Shown: piece by piece, positions 1-8,554 of the stretch
Layout: the number at the start of each line of letters is the position of its first letter
Numbering within the stretch: position 1 is the first letter of the stretch
From: HTCC5015 sp051747425
GTDB taxonomy: Bacteria; Pseudomonadota; Gammaproteobacteria; HTCC5015
Direction of reading: 5' to 3'
Assembly (NCBI GenBank): GCA_051747425.1
Contig: JBNJGD010000009.1
Location: forward strand, 48,759 to 112,758
DNA length: 64,000 nucleotides
Position numbers and translations under genes: made by a program
Notes under the pieces: generated by a model
Database searches by the model: none
Seen by the model: only the letters and a program-made list of their open reading frames with translations
Told to the model about the DNA's origin: nothing

Positions 1-193
1 TCTCGCTGGCATCGGAGACTTCATGGCAATCGCTTTCGTCCGCGGAGGCCGCGTGGTGCGGCATTTCAACCACCGCTGTCTTCGGCTCCGCCTCGGCTTC
101 CACAGGCGACAACAGGGCGGCCACCGCCTGCCCGTTAAGCAGCGCAGCGAGGATCACAATGGCCAGTGTTCGAAAGCCGTTCATAGGAACCAT
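1..193 (-). CDS. Small secreted protein, N-terminal part only
   Basis: The N-terminus of a gene that leaves the window at its left edge. It reads MVPMNGFRTLAIVILAALL, followed by a small-residue stretch typical of a Sec signal peptide. After likely cleavage the visible part has acidic and His/Cys residues (HHAASADESDCHE), which might bind metal. I chose the ATG at 193 because AAGGG lies just upstream; an in-frame ATG at 184 is the alternative. It is codirectional with the CoA-transferase gene whose stop is at 231. I do not recognise the family. Confidence 0.55.
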   Translation of the reverse strand, partial: MVPMNGFRTLAIVILAALLNGQAVAALLSPVEAEAEPKTAVVEMPHHAASADESDCHEVSDASE

Positions 194-230
194 TCTGGCC
201 CTTGCCAGACGCCTGTCAACAAGGTTTTGT

Positions 231-2219
231 CTATAGTAGCGATGCGAGCAGTCTCTGAAGCACCTTCTCTTTCAATGAACCGGTTTGCCACAGTTTCATT
301 CGCTTCAAGGCGCTTTCATGTTGTTTCTGTGGTTTTTTAAACCCACTCTTCGCTATCGCCATGAACAGGCCTGGCTTCGATGCCGACAGGGCTTTGAGCT
401 TCATCAGGGCCGGCAACAGCTGCTGTTCGATCTCGTCAAAGTCCGTGCCCAGGGGATAGGTGGGAAAGAGGCGCTCGCGCTCGAGGTGTTTCAGCCGCTG
501 TTCAAGCATTTGCGGCGTGTTGTTCTGAAAGGCCTCGGGAATGCGATAGTCCGCCGGCAGTTTGTGCGCCTTCCTCGCCGCTTCCAACAGCTCCTCCTGA
601 AATCTCGAATCGGCGATATTGAGCATGGCGGCATAGACCTCCTGGTCGTTGCGACCGCGCAGGTCAGCGATGCCGTACTCGGTAATCACAATATCGCGCA
701 GATGGCGGGGAATGGTGGTGTGGCCATAGGCAAAACGGATGTTGGACTGGGCGTCGTCGCCACTGCCCCGCGTGGCCCGCACCAGCAGTATCGAGCGGGC
801 ATCGGCGAGCTGATGGGCCATGGCGACAAAGTTGTACTGGCCACCGACGCCGCTCAATACGCGCCCGTCCTCCAGACCATCAGATACCACGGCGCCACTC
901 AGGGTGGCCATCAGGCCGGTGTTGACGAAACGGGCGTGTTGACGCTGGGCCCGGAGCAATTCGGGGTCCCGGGTCAACTGATTGATGCAGCCGATGCTGC
1001 TCATATTGATTTTGGCCAGCAGCTCGGGCGACGCCTCACGCAGCCACTGGTAGAAATCCCGCGGACCGAGGAAGAAGCCGCCGTCGAGAATCTTGCCCCG
1101 ACTACCCTCGGGTGCCGGTTCACCACGATTGACCGCGCGCTGGGTTTCCAGGTCGTCGTAGACCTCGCGGCTGATCACTCCCGCATCGATCAAAAAGCGG
1201 AAGCCATTGACGAACATTTCGCTGGAGCCGTAGAGCCCTCGCTCAAAGGGTTCGGTGCCGCCATCGGCGCCGATCAAATCACCGTACCGGGACGGCGCAT
1301 CGAGCGCCTTGAGCAACTGGTGGTAATCCTCGGGCTGTCGCTGGCGCAGCAACAGCGCGTGAACCAGAGCGTCGGACATGGCACCGATGCCAATTTGCAG
1401 GGTGCCTCCGTCCCGAATCAATGCACTGGCGTAAAGCCCCATCAGGTAATCGCCCTGGCTCACGGCGTCGTTGGGCGTCGAGAACAGGGTTTTCTGCGTG
1501 GCGTCGCTGTCGATCAGCACATCAAAAAAGTGACGGTCGATCTCGGCGTCGTTGGGCATAAAGGGCAAGTCGCGCTGAACCTGCCCCACGGTGACTACCC
1601 GGCGACCAATGCGCTCCGGTTCCCGCTCCACCCAGTCCGCCAAATCCAGAGTGACATCCGGGTTACAGCTCAGGCTGACCCGGCAATCGCCCGCAATGTC
1701 GCCCTCAACCGCTACCATCTGGGCCACCAGGTTGGCCCCCTGGTCGATCAGATCCCGGGCCACATGGGTGTAGTTGCTGGAGATGTAGTGTTGCTGAGCG
1801 TAGGGCGCACCCAACATATCGCCGGGTTTAAAGAAAAATTCACAGACTTCGATATTGTCGGGCACGCGACCGGACTTCACATCGGCCACATAGTCGGGCT
1901 CCTCGTAGTCACCGAATACGCGCTCCAGAAACGGTCCGGAAAAGCGCGCCTCGATGTCGCTTTTCGCTTTCGGCACCGCCAGACTCAAAGCGGTGATGAT
2001 TTTGAGCGACAGCGCGGGGTTTTCCCGCACCCGGCGATAGAGCGCGTTGACGAAGGCCACCGGCTTGCCCAGCCCCAGGGGAATACCCAGAACAATGCGA
2101 TCGCCCAGCAACTCCAGCACCGCATCCACGGCGGTCTCGGTGTCCCGGTGCGCCTGCGGGGCGCGCTCGCGGTCGACAATCGACTGGCTATCCAATGTTG
2201 TTACCTCTGTGTCTGACAT
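231..2219 (-). CDS. Acetyl-CoA hydrolase/transferase family protein
   Basis: A 662-residue protein of the acetyl-CoA hydrolase / CoA-transferase family, which moves or hydrolyses the CoA group of short-chain acyl-CoAs in the cytoplasm. Seen in the sequence: an N-terminal CoA-transferase-like half with VAQMVAVEGDI, a central glycine motif QIGIGAMSDALVHAL near residue 280, and the C-terminal family signature TEYGIADLRGRN near residue 530. The length is near the upper end for the family, with a lysine-rich tail (KKPQKQHESALKRMK). The start ATG overlaps no neighbour, and a terminator separates it from mdh downstream of its 5' end. The exact acyl substrate (acetyl, propionyl or succinyl) cannot be told from sequence. 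Confidence 0.85.
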   Translation of the reverse strand: MSDTEVTTLDSQSIVDRERAPQAHRDTETAVDAVLELLGDRIVLGIPLGLGKPVAFVNALYRRVRENPALSLKIITALSLAVPKAKSDIEARFSGPFLERVFGDYEEPDYVADVKSGRVPDNIEVCEFFFKPGDMLGAPYAQQHYISSNYTHVARDLIDQGANLVAQMVAVEGDIAGDCRVSLSCNPDVTLDLADWVEREPERIGRRVVTVGQVQRDLPFMPNDAEIDRHFFDVLIDSDATQKTLFSTPNDAVSQGDYLMGLYASALIRDGGTLQIGIGAMSDALVHALLLRQRQPEDYHQLLKALDAPSRYGDLIGADGGTEPFERGLYGSSEMFVNGFRFLIDAGVISREVYDDLETQRAVNRGEPAPEGSRGKILDGGFFLGPRDFYQWLREASPELLAKINMSSIGCINQLTRDPELLRAQRQHARFVNTGLMATLSGAVVSDGLEDGRVLSGVGGQYNFVAMAHQLADARSILLVRATRGSGDDAQSNIRFAYGHTTIPRHLRDIVITEYGIADLRGRNDQEVYAAMLNIADSRFQEELLEAARKAHKLPADYRIPEAFQNNTPQMLEQRLKHLERERLFPTYPLGTDFDEIEQQLLPALMKLKALSASKPGLFMAIAKSGFKKPQKQHESALKRMKLWQTGSLKEKVLQRLLASLL

Positions 2220-2296
2220 GTCACTCGCTCTTCTCTACCAGCTTGCCCGTTTGTACGCCATGCTGCCGCGCTTTTCCAGCCTTTGTCTGCAGACAT

Positions 2297-2320
2297 AAAA
2301 AAGCCCGCCGGTTGGCGGGC
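2297..2320 (-). terminator. Rho-independent terminator after mdh
   Basis: On the minus strand a perfect 7-bp stem, GCCCGCC / GGCGGGC, with a four-base loop is followed by six T's. It lies about 30 bases beyond the mdh stop. The other strand also has a T-run (2321-2325), so it may work in both directions. Confidence 0.85.
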
Positions 2321-2347
2321 TTTTTCTGGCGGGGTTGTCAGAAAACC

Positions 2348-3325
2348 CTAGAGCAGGTTTTCCACCGCCGACTTCTCTTCCAGCAGTTCCTGCTCGGTAG
2401 CGCGCATACGCTTGCGGCTGAACTCGCTGATCTCCAGCCCCTCGACCGGCTTGTAGTCACCATTCTCACAGACCATGGGGAAGGAGTAGATGATGTCCTC
2501 ATCAATATCGTACCCATTGCCCTTGGAGAACACGCCCATGCTGACCCACTCGCCGTCCGAGCCGAGGGCCCAGCTGCGCATGTGATCGATGGCCGCGGAG
2601 GCGGCAGAGGCCGCCGAGGAGGCGCCGCGAGCCTTGATGATGGCTGCGCCGCGCTGCTGAACCGTGGGAATGAAATCGTCTTCCAGCCAGTCCTGGTCAA
2701 CCAGGTCGGAAGCGGCTTTGCCCTTGACCTCGGCAAAGCTGATATCGGGGTACTGAGTCGCCGAGTGGTTGCCCCAAACGGCCATTTTGGTGATATCGCT
2801 GACATGACTCTCGGTCTTTTGAGCCAGCTGGGTCAACGCGCGGTTGTGATCCAGGCGCATCATCGCGGTGATATTGCGCGGGTTCAGGTCCGGGGCGTTT
2901 TTCATCGTAATCAGGGCGTTGGTGTTGGCGGGGTTGCCCACCACCAGAACGCGCACATCGCGGCTGGCGTTGTCGTTGAGTGCCTTGCCCTGGGCCGAGA
3001 AGATCTGGGCGTTGGCCTGCAGCAAGTCATTGCGCTCCATGCCCGGACCGCGGGGACGGGCACCGACCAGCAGGGCAAAATCGGCGTCCTTGAAAGCGAC
3101 ATTGGCGTCGTCGGTCGCAACAATGCCCTGAACCAGCGGGAAGGCGCAATCGTTGAGTTCCATTACCACGCCGTTAAGCGCTTCCAGTGCGGGGGTGATT
3201 TCCAGCAACTGCAGAATGACGGGCTGGTCCTTGCCCAGCATGTCGCCACTGGCAATGCGGAAAATCAGAGAGTAGCTGATCTGGCCTGCGGCGCCGGTAA
3301 TGGCCACGCGAACGGGTGCTTTCAT
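2348..3325 (-). CDS. mdh: Malate dehydrogenase
   Basis: NAD-dependent malate dehydrogenase of 325 residues, interconverting malate and oxaloacetate in the TCA cycle. It has the Rossmann motif TGAAGQI at residues 10-16, the mobile loop with arginines at 90 and 92 (GARPRGPGMERND), VVGNPANTNALI, the substrate-binding RLDHNR (Asp159) and the catalytic histidine in WGNHSATQYPD (His187). This is the roughly 326-residue type seen in Burkholderia, Legionella and many marine gammaproteobacteria, not the 312-residue E. coli type. AGGAGACAAC precedes the ATG. It appears monocistronic: terminator downstream, about 100 bases to the next upstream gene. Confidence 0.95.
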   Translation of the reverse strand: MKAPVRVAITGAAGQISYSLIFRIASGDMLGKDQPVILQLLEITPALEALNGVVMELNDCAFPLVQGIVATDDANVAFKDADFALLVGARPRGPGMERNDLLQANAQIFSAQGKALNDNASRDVRVLVVGNPANTNALITMKNAPDLNPRNITAMMRLDHNRALTQLAQKTESHVSDITKMAVWGNHSATQYPDISFAEVKGKAASDLVDQDWLEDDFIPTVQQRGAAIIKARGASSAASAASAAIDHMRSWALGSDGEWVSMGVFSKGNGYDIDEDIIYSFPMVCENGDYKPVEGLEISEFSRKRMRATEQELLEEKSAVENLL

Positions 3326-3422
3326 TGTTGTCTCCTAATCATTTTGCCCAGACTGACTGGGTGGTGAAAATCGACTGGCGGCGCTGAGCCGGCGTCGATG
3401 GGTATCGACAGGGTGGCGTATT

Positions 3423-4061
3423 CTACTGTTTTTCCGCCCTTTTGGGAATTGCCGACGGCGCCAGCGGGGCGTCCGGATCAAAGTCGCAGGCCCGCCAGGC
3501 ATCCAGATTCAAAGCCAGCCACTGGGCGGCAATCAGGGTCATGGCGTTGTCGATGGCACCCGCCTGCAGCGCTGCCAACCACTGCTCCCGGGGTTTGACC
3601 ACCACGCGAATGTCTTCGTGTTCGCTGTCCAGGCCGGCGTATTCGGGCAGGGCCGCGCTGTCGCAGAGGGCCGCAAACAGAGTCACCGCCTCGCTGGACC
3701 CCCCGGGCGAATTCAGATAGTGAGCGATGCGACGGGGGCGTTCTATACGGCATCCGGCCTCTTCCACGGCCTCGCGCACCACCACATCGATTGGCGACTC
3801 CCCCGGCTCGACAATGCCGGCAATGGGCTCTTCGATCCAGGCTCGCTGCCAGCTGTGAGCGCCGGGGCGAAACTGCTCCACCAGCACCACGCAATCCCGC
3901 GCAGGGTCGTAGGCGATCACCGCGGCGGCCGTGCCGCGATCGAAGACCTCGCGCACCAGCGACATGCGTCCACCAGCGTAGGTATCGACTTCAAAATGGT
4001 ATTCCACCATTTTAAAAAAGCCTTTGAAGCGCGTGATAGAATCCTTGATTGTCCAATGCAT
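3423..4061 (-). CDS. nudF: NUDIX hydrolase, ADP-ribose pyrophosphatase type
   Basis: A cytoplasmic NUDIX hydrolase of 212 residues, most like NudF, which splits ADP-ribose to AMP and ribose 5-phosphate. The NUDIX box is complete: GIVEPGESPIDVVVREAVEEAG, matching GX5EX7REUXEEXGU. The N-terminal RFKGFF...VREVFDRG resembles the start of E. coli NudF, which supports the ATG at 4061; it has GGAG five bases upstream. A GTG at 4067 is in frame but has worse spacing. The substrate is inferred from family resemblance. It is divergent from the small gene starting at 4079, with only 17 bases between the two start codons. Confidence 0.85.
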   Translation of the reverse strand: MHWTIKDSITRFKGFFKMVEYHFEVDTYAGGRMSLVREVFDRGTAAAVIAYDPARDCVVLVEQFRPGAHSWQRAWIEEPIAGIVEPGESPIDVVVREAVEEAGCRIERPRRIAHYLNSPGGSSEAVTLFAALCDSAALPEYAGLDSEHEDIRVVVKPREQWLAALQAGAIDNAMTLIAAQWLALNLDAWRACDFDPDAPLAPSAIPKRAEKQ

Positions 4062-4078
4062 AAACACTCCGGGGATCT
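4062..4078. promoter_or_regulatory. 17-base divergent spacer holding two overlapping ribosome binding sites
   Basis: The whole spacer between the NUDIX start (minus, ATG at 4061) and the small gene start (plus, ATG at 4079). The core CTCCGGGG serves both strands: read minus it gives CCCCGGAG before the NUDIX ATG, and read plus it gives GGGGA before the other ATG. There is no room for promoters, so each gene must be transcribed from within the other's coding region. Confidence 0.55.
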
Positions 4079-4390
4079 ATGGCCGACCGTCAACAACAAC
4101 TGGAACTCGCCCGCGACCTGATCGGCGTTCGCGGCGTCTACAAGGGGCGCGAATTTGCCGTGATCGAGGTGATGGACAGTGGCCCCAGCGTCGTCCTCGA
4201 GCCCACCGAAAGTGACAATGTGGTTCAAAACACCGCCCAAGGCGAGGCCAAACGCTTTGCCCAAAGCAATTACACCATTCCCTTTCTGTCGCCGGTGGAC
4301 GGCGACATTCACCCCGTGCTTCAGGGCTTCCTCGGCGACGACATCGTCGCCGTACTGCGCGAATCCCTGAGCGAAGCCTCCGGGAGTTAG
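4079..4390 (+). CDS. Conserved-looking hypothetical protein, 103 residues
   Basis: A small soluble acidic protein (MADRQQQLELARDLIGVRGV...) with no signal peptide or membrane segment. The composition is balanced and the GC-rich third-position codon use matches its neighbours, so I take it as real. GGGGA lies five bases before the ATG. It is divergent from the NUDIX gene and its stop is one base from the kdsB stop (convergent). I do not recognise the family and give no function. Confidence 0.65.
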   Translation: MADRQQQLELARDLIGVRGVYKGREFAVIEVMDSGPSVVLEPTESDNVVQNTAQGEAKRFAQSNYTIPFLSPVDGDIHPVLQGFLGDDIVAVLRESLSEASGS

Positions 4391-4391
4391 G

Positions 4392-5195
4392 CTAGCCCAG
4401 CTCGCACATGATCTTGTTGACGCGCTCGAGGTCCTCGGGCACATCGACGCCGGGGCCCGGTGCGGCCACTGCGTGGGCGACGAAAATCTTGGCCCCGTGG
4501 CGCAGCGCGCGCAGCTGTTCGAGACACTCGATTTCCTCCAGGCGCCCCATGGACATATTGGTATAGCGCTTGAGGAACTCGGCGCGATAGCCGTAGATGC
4601 CGATATGGCGCAGAGCGTAGCGCGGCGGCTCCTCGGGATCGCGATCGCGGATAAAGGGAATCGGCGCTCGGCTGAAGTACAGGGCAAAGCCACGGTTGTC
4701 GTGCACGACCTTGACGATATTGGGGTCGTCCAGGTCTTCGTAGTTATCGATTTTGGCACACAGCGTGGTCATGTCGGCTTCCCGATGCAGGTCGAGATCC
4801 GTGGCCACCTGGGTGAGAAGCTGTGACGGCGTCAGCGGCTCGTCGCCCTGCAAATTGACCACGATGGCGTCGTCCGGCCAATCGCGCAGAGAAATCACCT
4901 CGGCGATGCGGTCGCTGCCCGACTCGTGCTGGCTTGAAGTCATTTGCACATCGGCACCGAAGGCTTTGGCGGCTTCGGCAATGCGCTCATCGTCGGTGGC
5001 GATCAGCACCTCGGCGGCACCGGACTCGCAACCGCGCTCCCACACATGTTGCAGCATGGGCTTGCCACAGATGTCGGCCAGGGGTTTGCCCGGAAAACGG
5101 TTGGACTCGTAGCGCGCGGGAATGACTACCTTGAAATCGACGACGGCGGTGCCGAGTTCGCCGCGATCACTGGGACTGATGGCTTGTGAGGTCAC
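4392..5195 (-). CDS. kdsB: 3-deoxy-manno-octulosonate cytidylyltransferase
   Basis: Activates KDO with CTP to form CMP-KDO for the inner core of LPS. The nucleotidyltransferase N-terminus VVIPARYESNRFPGKPL is present, followed by LIATDDERI, the ESGSDRIAEV segment and VNLQGDEP. At 267 residues it is about 18 longer than E. coli KdsB because of an N-terminal extension. I chose the GTG at 5195 because GAGGAGG lies about six bases upstream and no closer start codon fits before FKVVIPARY. The GTG is inside the Trm112-like gene (29-base overlap), so translation is probably coupled. It is the last gene of the lpxK block. Confidence 0.93.
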   Translation of the reverse strand: MTSQAISPSDRGELGTAVVDFKVVIPARYESNRFPGKPLADICGKPMLQHVWERGCESGAAEVLIATDDERIAEAAKAFGADVQMTSSQHESGSDRIAEVISLRDWPDDAIVVNLQGDEPLTPSQLLTQVATDLDLHREADMTTLCAKIDNYEDLDDPNIVKVVHDNRGFALYFSRAPIPFIRDRDPEEPPRYALRHIGIYGYRAEFLKRYTNMSMGRLEEIECLEQLRALRHGAKIFVAHAVAAPGPGVDVPEDLERVNKIMCELG

Positions 5196-5346
5196 GAGCT
5201 TCCTCCTCTAACATAACGGGAATACCGTCGCGAATGGGGTATGCCAATCCAGCTTTCTCGCTGATCAGCTCCTGTCGGGCTTCGTCGTACACCAGCTCTG
5301 AGCCGGTCTTGGGACAAACCAGAAAATCTAACCAATCTCTATTCAT
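5167..5346 (-). CDS. Trm112-family small protein (YcaR/UPF0434 type)
   Basis: A 59-residue protein beginning MNRDWLDFLVCPKTGSEL and containing LAYPIRDGIPVML, the two hallmarks of the YcaR/Trm112-like family found between lpxK and kdsB in many proteobacteria. Only one Cys (CPKTG) remains of the usual zinc-site cysteines, as in other bacterial YcaR proteins. The ATG follows the lpxK stop by one base, and the 3' end overlaps kdsB by 29 bases. In E. coli the family is poorly understood; in other organisms Trm112 is an activator of methyltransferases. Confidence 0.88.
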   Translation of the reverse strand: MNRDWLDFLVCPKTGSELVYDEARQELISEKAGLAYPIRDGIPVMLEEEARDLTSHQSQ

Positions 5347-5347
5347 G

Positions 5348-6340
5348 TCACCCTTGAATCAGGTCTTTGATATGACTCAAAAGACGGCTTTTAAAGCCCT
5401 CGGGCAGCTCGGCGCTGACGGGCAGATACCATAGCCGATCTGGGCTCAATTGGCGACACTTGACGGCGTCTTTTTCCGTCATTATCACCGGCCAGTCGTC
5501 ATCAAACTGCAATTCTCCGGGGCGGTACTGGTGGTGGTCGGGAAAGGCGTGCTCGCGCACCTGGAGGCCCGCTGCGCGCAGGCTGTCAAAAAAGCGCTGC
5601 GGATGACCGATGCCGGCCACGGCGTGCACCGCCCTGCCCCGCCAGGAGGCCAGCGCCTCATCGGCACCGCCGGCCAGCGGCCGCAGTTGCCCCGGGCGCA
5701 ACTGCATGGTCACAGCGTCGCCAAAGTGGCCGCCATTGGCCACCACCCAGTCCACCTCGGCCAGGCGACCCGGTGGTTCACGCAGGGGTCCAAAGGGCAG
5801 CAGCTGCCCGTTGCCCAGGCCCCGGGCCGCGTCCACCACGGCAATCTCCACATCCCGGTCCACCGCGTAGTGCTGCAGACCGTCATCGCTCAAGAGCACA
5901 TCCACCGGGGTTTCCGCCAGCAGTTGACGGATGTCCTCGGCGCGATTCGGTCCGACCACGACCGAGACCGGCGTCAGGTCGTCTCGATTGAGGGCCTGGT
6001 AAATCATCAGGGGCTCGTCGCCCACCTGCCAGGCCTGGCTGTCGGCGCTGACCCGACGGGGCCAAGTGCCCGGGCGGGCGCCGTAGCCGCGGGAAATCAC
6101 CCCCACGCGCCAGCCCTCGTCCCGCAGAGTCTCCGCCAACCAGATCAGAAAAGGGGTTTTCCCGGTGCCGCCAACACTGATATTACCCACCACCACCAGG
6201 GGCACCGGCGGGCGGTAACGCCGCTCGCCGCGCTGCCACCAGCGACGGCGGGCGGCAATCAGGGGCCGCAATGGGACACTGAGCGGAGACAGGCAGCGCG
6301 CCACAAGCGGGTGCTGCCAGTACCAGAGTCGTTGCAACAT
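5348..6340 (-). CDS. lpxK: Tetraacyldisaccharide 4'-kinase
   Basis: Inner-membrane-associated kinase that phosphorylates the 4' position of the lipid A disaccharide. The 330-residue length is normal. It has the P-loop VGNISVGGTGKTPF near residue 55 and the family motifs ISRGYGAR and VLLSDDGLQHYA. The N-terminal hydrophobic/basic region (WYWQHPLVARCLSPLSVPLRPL) is the usual membrane anchor. It lies three bases after msbA and directly before the Trm112-like gene, in one operon. Confidence 0.95.
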   Translation of the reverse strand: MLQRLWYWQHPLVARCLSPLSVPLRPLIAARRRWWQRGERRYRPPVPLVVVGNISVGGTGKTPFLIWLAETLRDEGWRVGVISRGYGARPGTWPRRVSADSQAWQVGDEPLMIYQALNRDDLTPVSVVVGPNRAEDIRQLLAETPVDVLLSDDGLQHYAVDRDVEIAVVDAARGLGNGQLLPFGPLREPPGRLAEVDWVVANGGHFGDAVTMQLRPGQLRPLAGGADEALASWRGRAVHAVAGIGHPQRFFDSLRAAGLQVREHAFPDHHQYRPGELQFDDDWPVIMTEKDAVKCRQLSPDRLWYLPVSAELPEGFKSRLLSHIKDLIQG

Positions 6341-6343
6341 GGC

Positions 6344-8110
6344 TTACTTGTCCTGTTCGCCAAACTGGTTGCGGTAGAGTTCGGCATAGGCCCCACCCCG
6401 GGCCAGCAATTCGCTGTGCCGCCCCTTTTCCACGATTTTTCCGTCGTCCATTACCACGATCAAGTCGGCCTGTTCAATGGTCGACAGGCGGTGGGCAATC
6501 ACCAGCGTCGTGCGGTTTTGCACCAGCTCGTCCAGGGCCGCCTGAATGTGGCGCTCGGACTGGCTGTCCAGGGCCGAAGTGGCCTCGTCGAGAATCAAAA
6601 TCGGGGCGTTTTTCAAAAGCGCCCGGGCAATGGCAACGCGCTGACGCTGTCCCCCCGAAAGCCGGTTGCCGCCCTCGCCTACCCCGGTGTCGAGCCCACC
6701 CTCCATTTGGTCGATGAAGCGGTCAGCGTGGGCCGCCTCTACGGCGTCACGCAATTGCTCTTCGCTGCACTCGCCCAGTTCACCGTAGGCGATATTGTTG
6801 CGCAGGCTGTCGTCAAACAGCACCAGATCCTGGCCGACATAGGAAATCTGGCGGCGCAGATCGCGCATTCGATAGGTTTCAATCGGCACGCCGTCGACCA
6901 GTATCTCGCCCTCGTGCTCGTCGAGATCGTAAAAGCGCGGCAACAAGCTGGCCAGGGTGGTCTTGCCACTGCCCGAGCGTCCTACCAGGGCCACGGTCTG
7001 CCCCGGCTGAATGTGCAGATCGATGTGCGAGAGAACCGGATCGCTGCCAGTCTGGTAGCGAAAGCTGACATCGCGAAACTCGATCTCGCCCCGGGCCCGC
7101 TCGATCTCAAGCTCGCCCTCGTCGCGCTCGCTGTCGGCGTCAAAGACCTCGAACACCGCCTGGGCCGCTGTCACGCCCTTCTGGATATCCATATTGACCT
7201 TGGTCAGGGAGCGAAGCGGGGCAAACAAACCACCGGTGGCAAAGAAAAAGGTCATAAAGGCACCGGCGGTCAGGGGCTCACCCAGCAAATCGCTGGCGGC
7301 GACATAGACAATGGCGGCGAGAGAGGCCCCCACCAGCAACTGGACAAAGGGAGAGACCAGGCTTTTGACCAGCCCCAGTTTGAGCTCCTGGCGGCGGTTG
7401 TAGTGGTTGACCGTGCCAAAGCGGCGGCGCTCGGAACCCTCGCCGCCAAAGATCTTTACCGTACGGTGAGCGCTGACGATCTCGCCTACCACCCGGGCAA
7501 CATCACCCATGGAATCCTGAATGCGGCGGCTGTAGCGGCGCACCGCTTTGTTGCCGGCAGAGACAAAGAGGAACATCATCGGCACGACGGCAAAGAACAC
7601 CAGCGACAATTTGGGGCTGACGCTGATCATCACATAGAGCAGACCCAGCGCCGTCAGGCCCTCGCGAAAGATGATTGAAATGGCGCGGGAGGCGGCCGTC
7701 GACAGCTGGGAAACATTGTAGATGACCTTGGACAGGGCATTGCCCGAGGACTCCACATCGTGCAGGGCCGCCGGTGTCACCAGATACTTTTCAAACAACT
7801 CGCCACGCAAGTCGCGCATGATGCTCTGGGCCACATAGTTCATGCCGTAGTCGCCGATGATGGTGCCGAAGGCGCGCATGGCGACCATGGCAAAAATCAT
7901 CAGGGGAACCCAGACCACCGCCTCGGAATCGCGGCTGACAAAGACATCCTCGACCAGCGGCTCAATCTGTTGCACAAACAGTGCATTGGCCGCCGCCGAG
8001 ATGACCATGCCGACAATGGCCACATAGAACACCAGCCGGTAACGGCTGGTATAGCCCAGCAGGCGCCAGTAAACCGTGCCCGGTGAGTACTGTCTGTCCA
8101 GTTCGTTCAT
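6344..8110 (-). CDS. msbA: Lipid A export ATP-binding/permease protein MsbA
   Basis: An ABC half-transporter of 588 residues that flips lipid A-core across the inner membrane as a homodimer. Residues 1-330 form the membrane domain with about six hydrophobic segments. The nucleotide-binding domain follows with Walker A GRSGSGKTT, Q-loop YVGQD, signature LSGGQRQR, Walker B ILILDEATSALD and the switch histidine in IAHRLST. The ATG overlaps the exbD stop by four bases. Linkage to lpxK supports MsbA over a generic exporter. Confidence 0.95.
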   Translation of the reverse strand: MNELDRQYSPGTVYWRLLGYTSRYRLVFYVAIVGMVISAAANALFVQQIEPLVEDVFVSRDSEAVVWVPLMIFAMVAMRAFGTIIGDYGMNYVAQSIMRDLRGELFEKYLVTPAALHDVESSGNALSKVIYNVSQLSTAASRAISIIFREGLTALGLLYVMISVSPKLSLVFFAVVPMMFLFVSAGNKAVRRYSRRIQDSMGDVARVVGEIVSAHRTVKIFGGEGSERRRFGTVNHYNRRQELKLGLVKSLVSPFVQLLVGASLAAIVYVAASDLLGEPLTAGAFMTFFFATGGLFAPLRSLTKVNMDIQKGVTAAQAVFEVFDADSERDEGELEIERARGEIEFRDVSFRYQTGSDPVLSHIDLHIQPGQTVALVGRSGSGKTTLASLLPRFYDLDEHEGEILVDGVPIETYRMRDLRRQISYVGQDLVLFDDSLRNNIAYGELGECSEEQLRDAVEAAHADRFIDQMEGGLDTGVGEGGNRLSGGQRQRVAIARALLKNAPILILDEATSALDSQSERHIQAALDELVQNRTTLVIAHRLSTIEQADLIVVMDDGKIVEKGRHSELLARGGAYAELYRNQFGEQDK

Positions 8111-8553
8111 TGCCCGGATCGTCGCCCGTCACTGCCGCCCGCTTCAGGCTCGGAAGTGGCGATGGACATGTGCAACAGGCCGAGTTTGGCCGCCACATCC
8201 ATGGCGGTCACCACCGGCTGAAAATTGACGCCGGCGTCGGCGCGCAGAATCACCGGGCGATCCTTGCGCCCCGCGGTCATTTTGTTGAGCGCCGCGCGCA
8301 GGGTCTCGGGGCTGGAGTTGACCAATTCGTGACCATCGACAAAATAGCGGCCACGGCTGTCGACAATGATCTCCAGTGGCGCCTGCTTCTCCTCGACTTC
8401 CTGGGCCTCGGCCTCAGGCAGATTGACCTTGAGTTCGGTCTCGCGCTGAAAGGTCGTGGTGACCATAAAGAAAATCAGCAACAAAAACACCACATCAATC
8501 AGCGGCGTCAGATTGGGTTCGACCTCTTCGCGCTGGCGAGTCCTGAAATTCAT
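8107..8553 (-). CDS. exbD: ExbD/TolR-family biopolymer transport protein
   Basis: A 148-residue inner-membrane protein with one transmembrane helix (residues about 16-36, LTPLIDVVFLLLIFFMV) holding the conserved Asp that carries protons. A periplasmic domain follows. With ExbB it forms the proton-driven motor that energises TonB-like transport. It starts one base after the exbB stop and overlaps msbA by four bases. The ExbD-like position next to msbA and lpxK is common in Pseudomonas-type genomes; the driven partner is not in view. Confidence 0.9.
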   Translation of the reverse strand: MNFRTRQREEVEPNLTPLIDVVFLLLIFFMVTTTFQRETELKVNLPEAEAQEVEEKQAPLEIIVDSRGRYFVDGHELVNSSPETLRAALNKMTAGRKDRPVILRADAGVNFQPVVTAMDVAAKLGLLHMSIATSEPEAGGSDGRRSGQ

Positions 8554-8554
8554 C

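Noticed and set aside
285..2216. A 643-codon open frame on the plus strand
   Set aside because: It lies antisense to the complete CoA-transferase gene. Long antisense frames are expected in GC-rich DNA, and the translation has no family motifs.
5450..7678. A 742-codon plus-strand frame
   Set aside because: Antisense to lpxK and msbA, both with complete motif sets.
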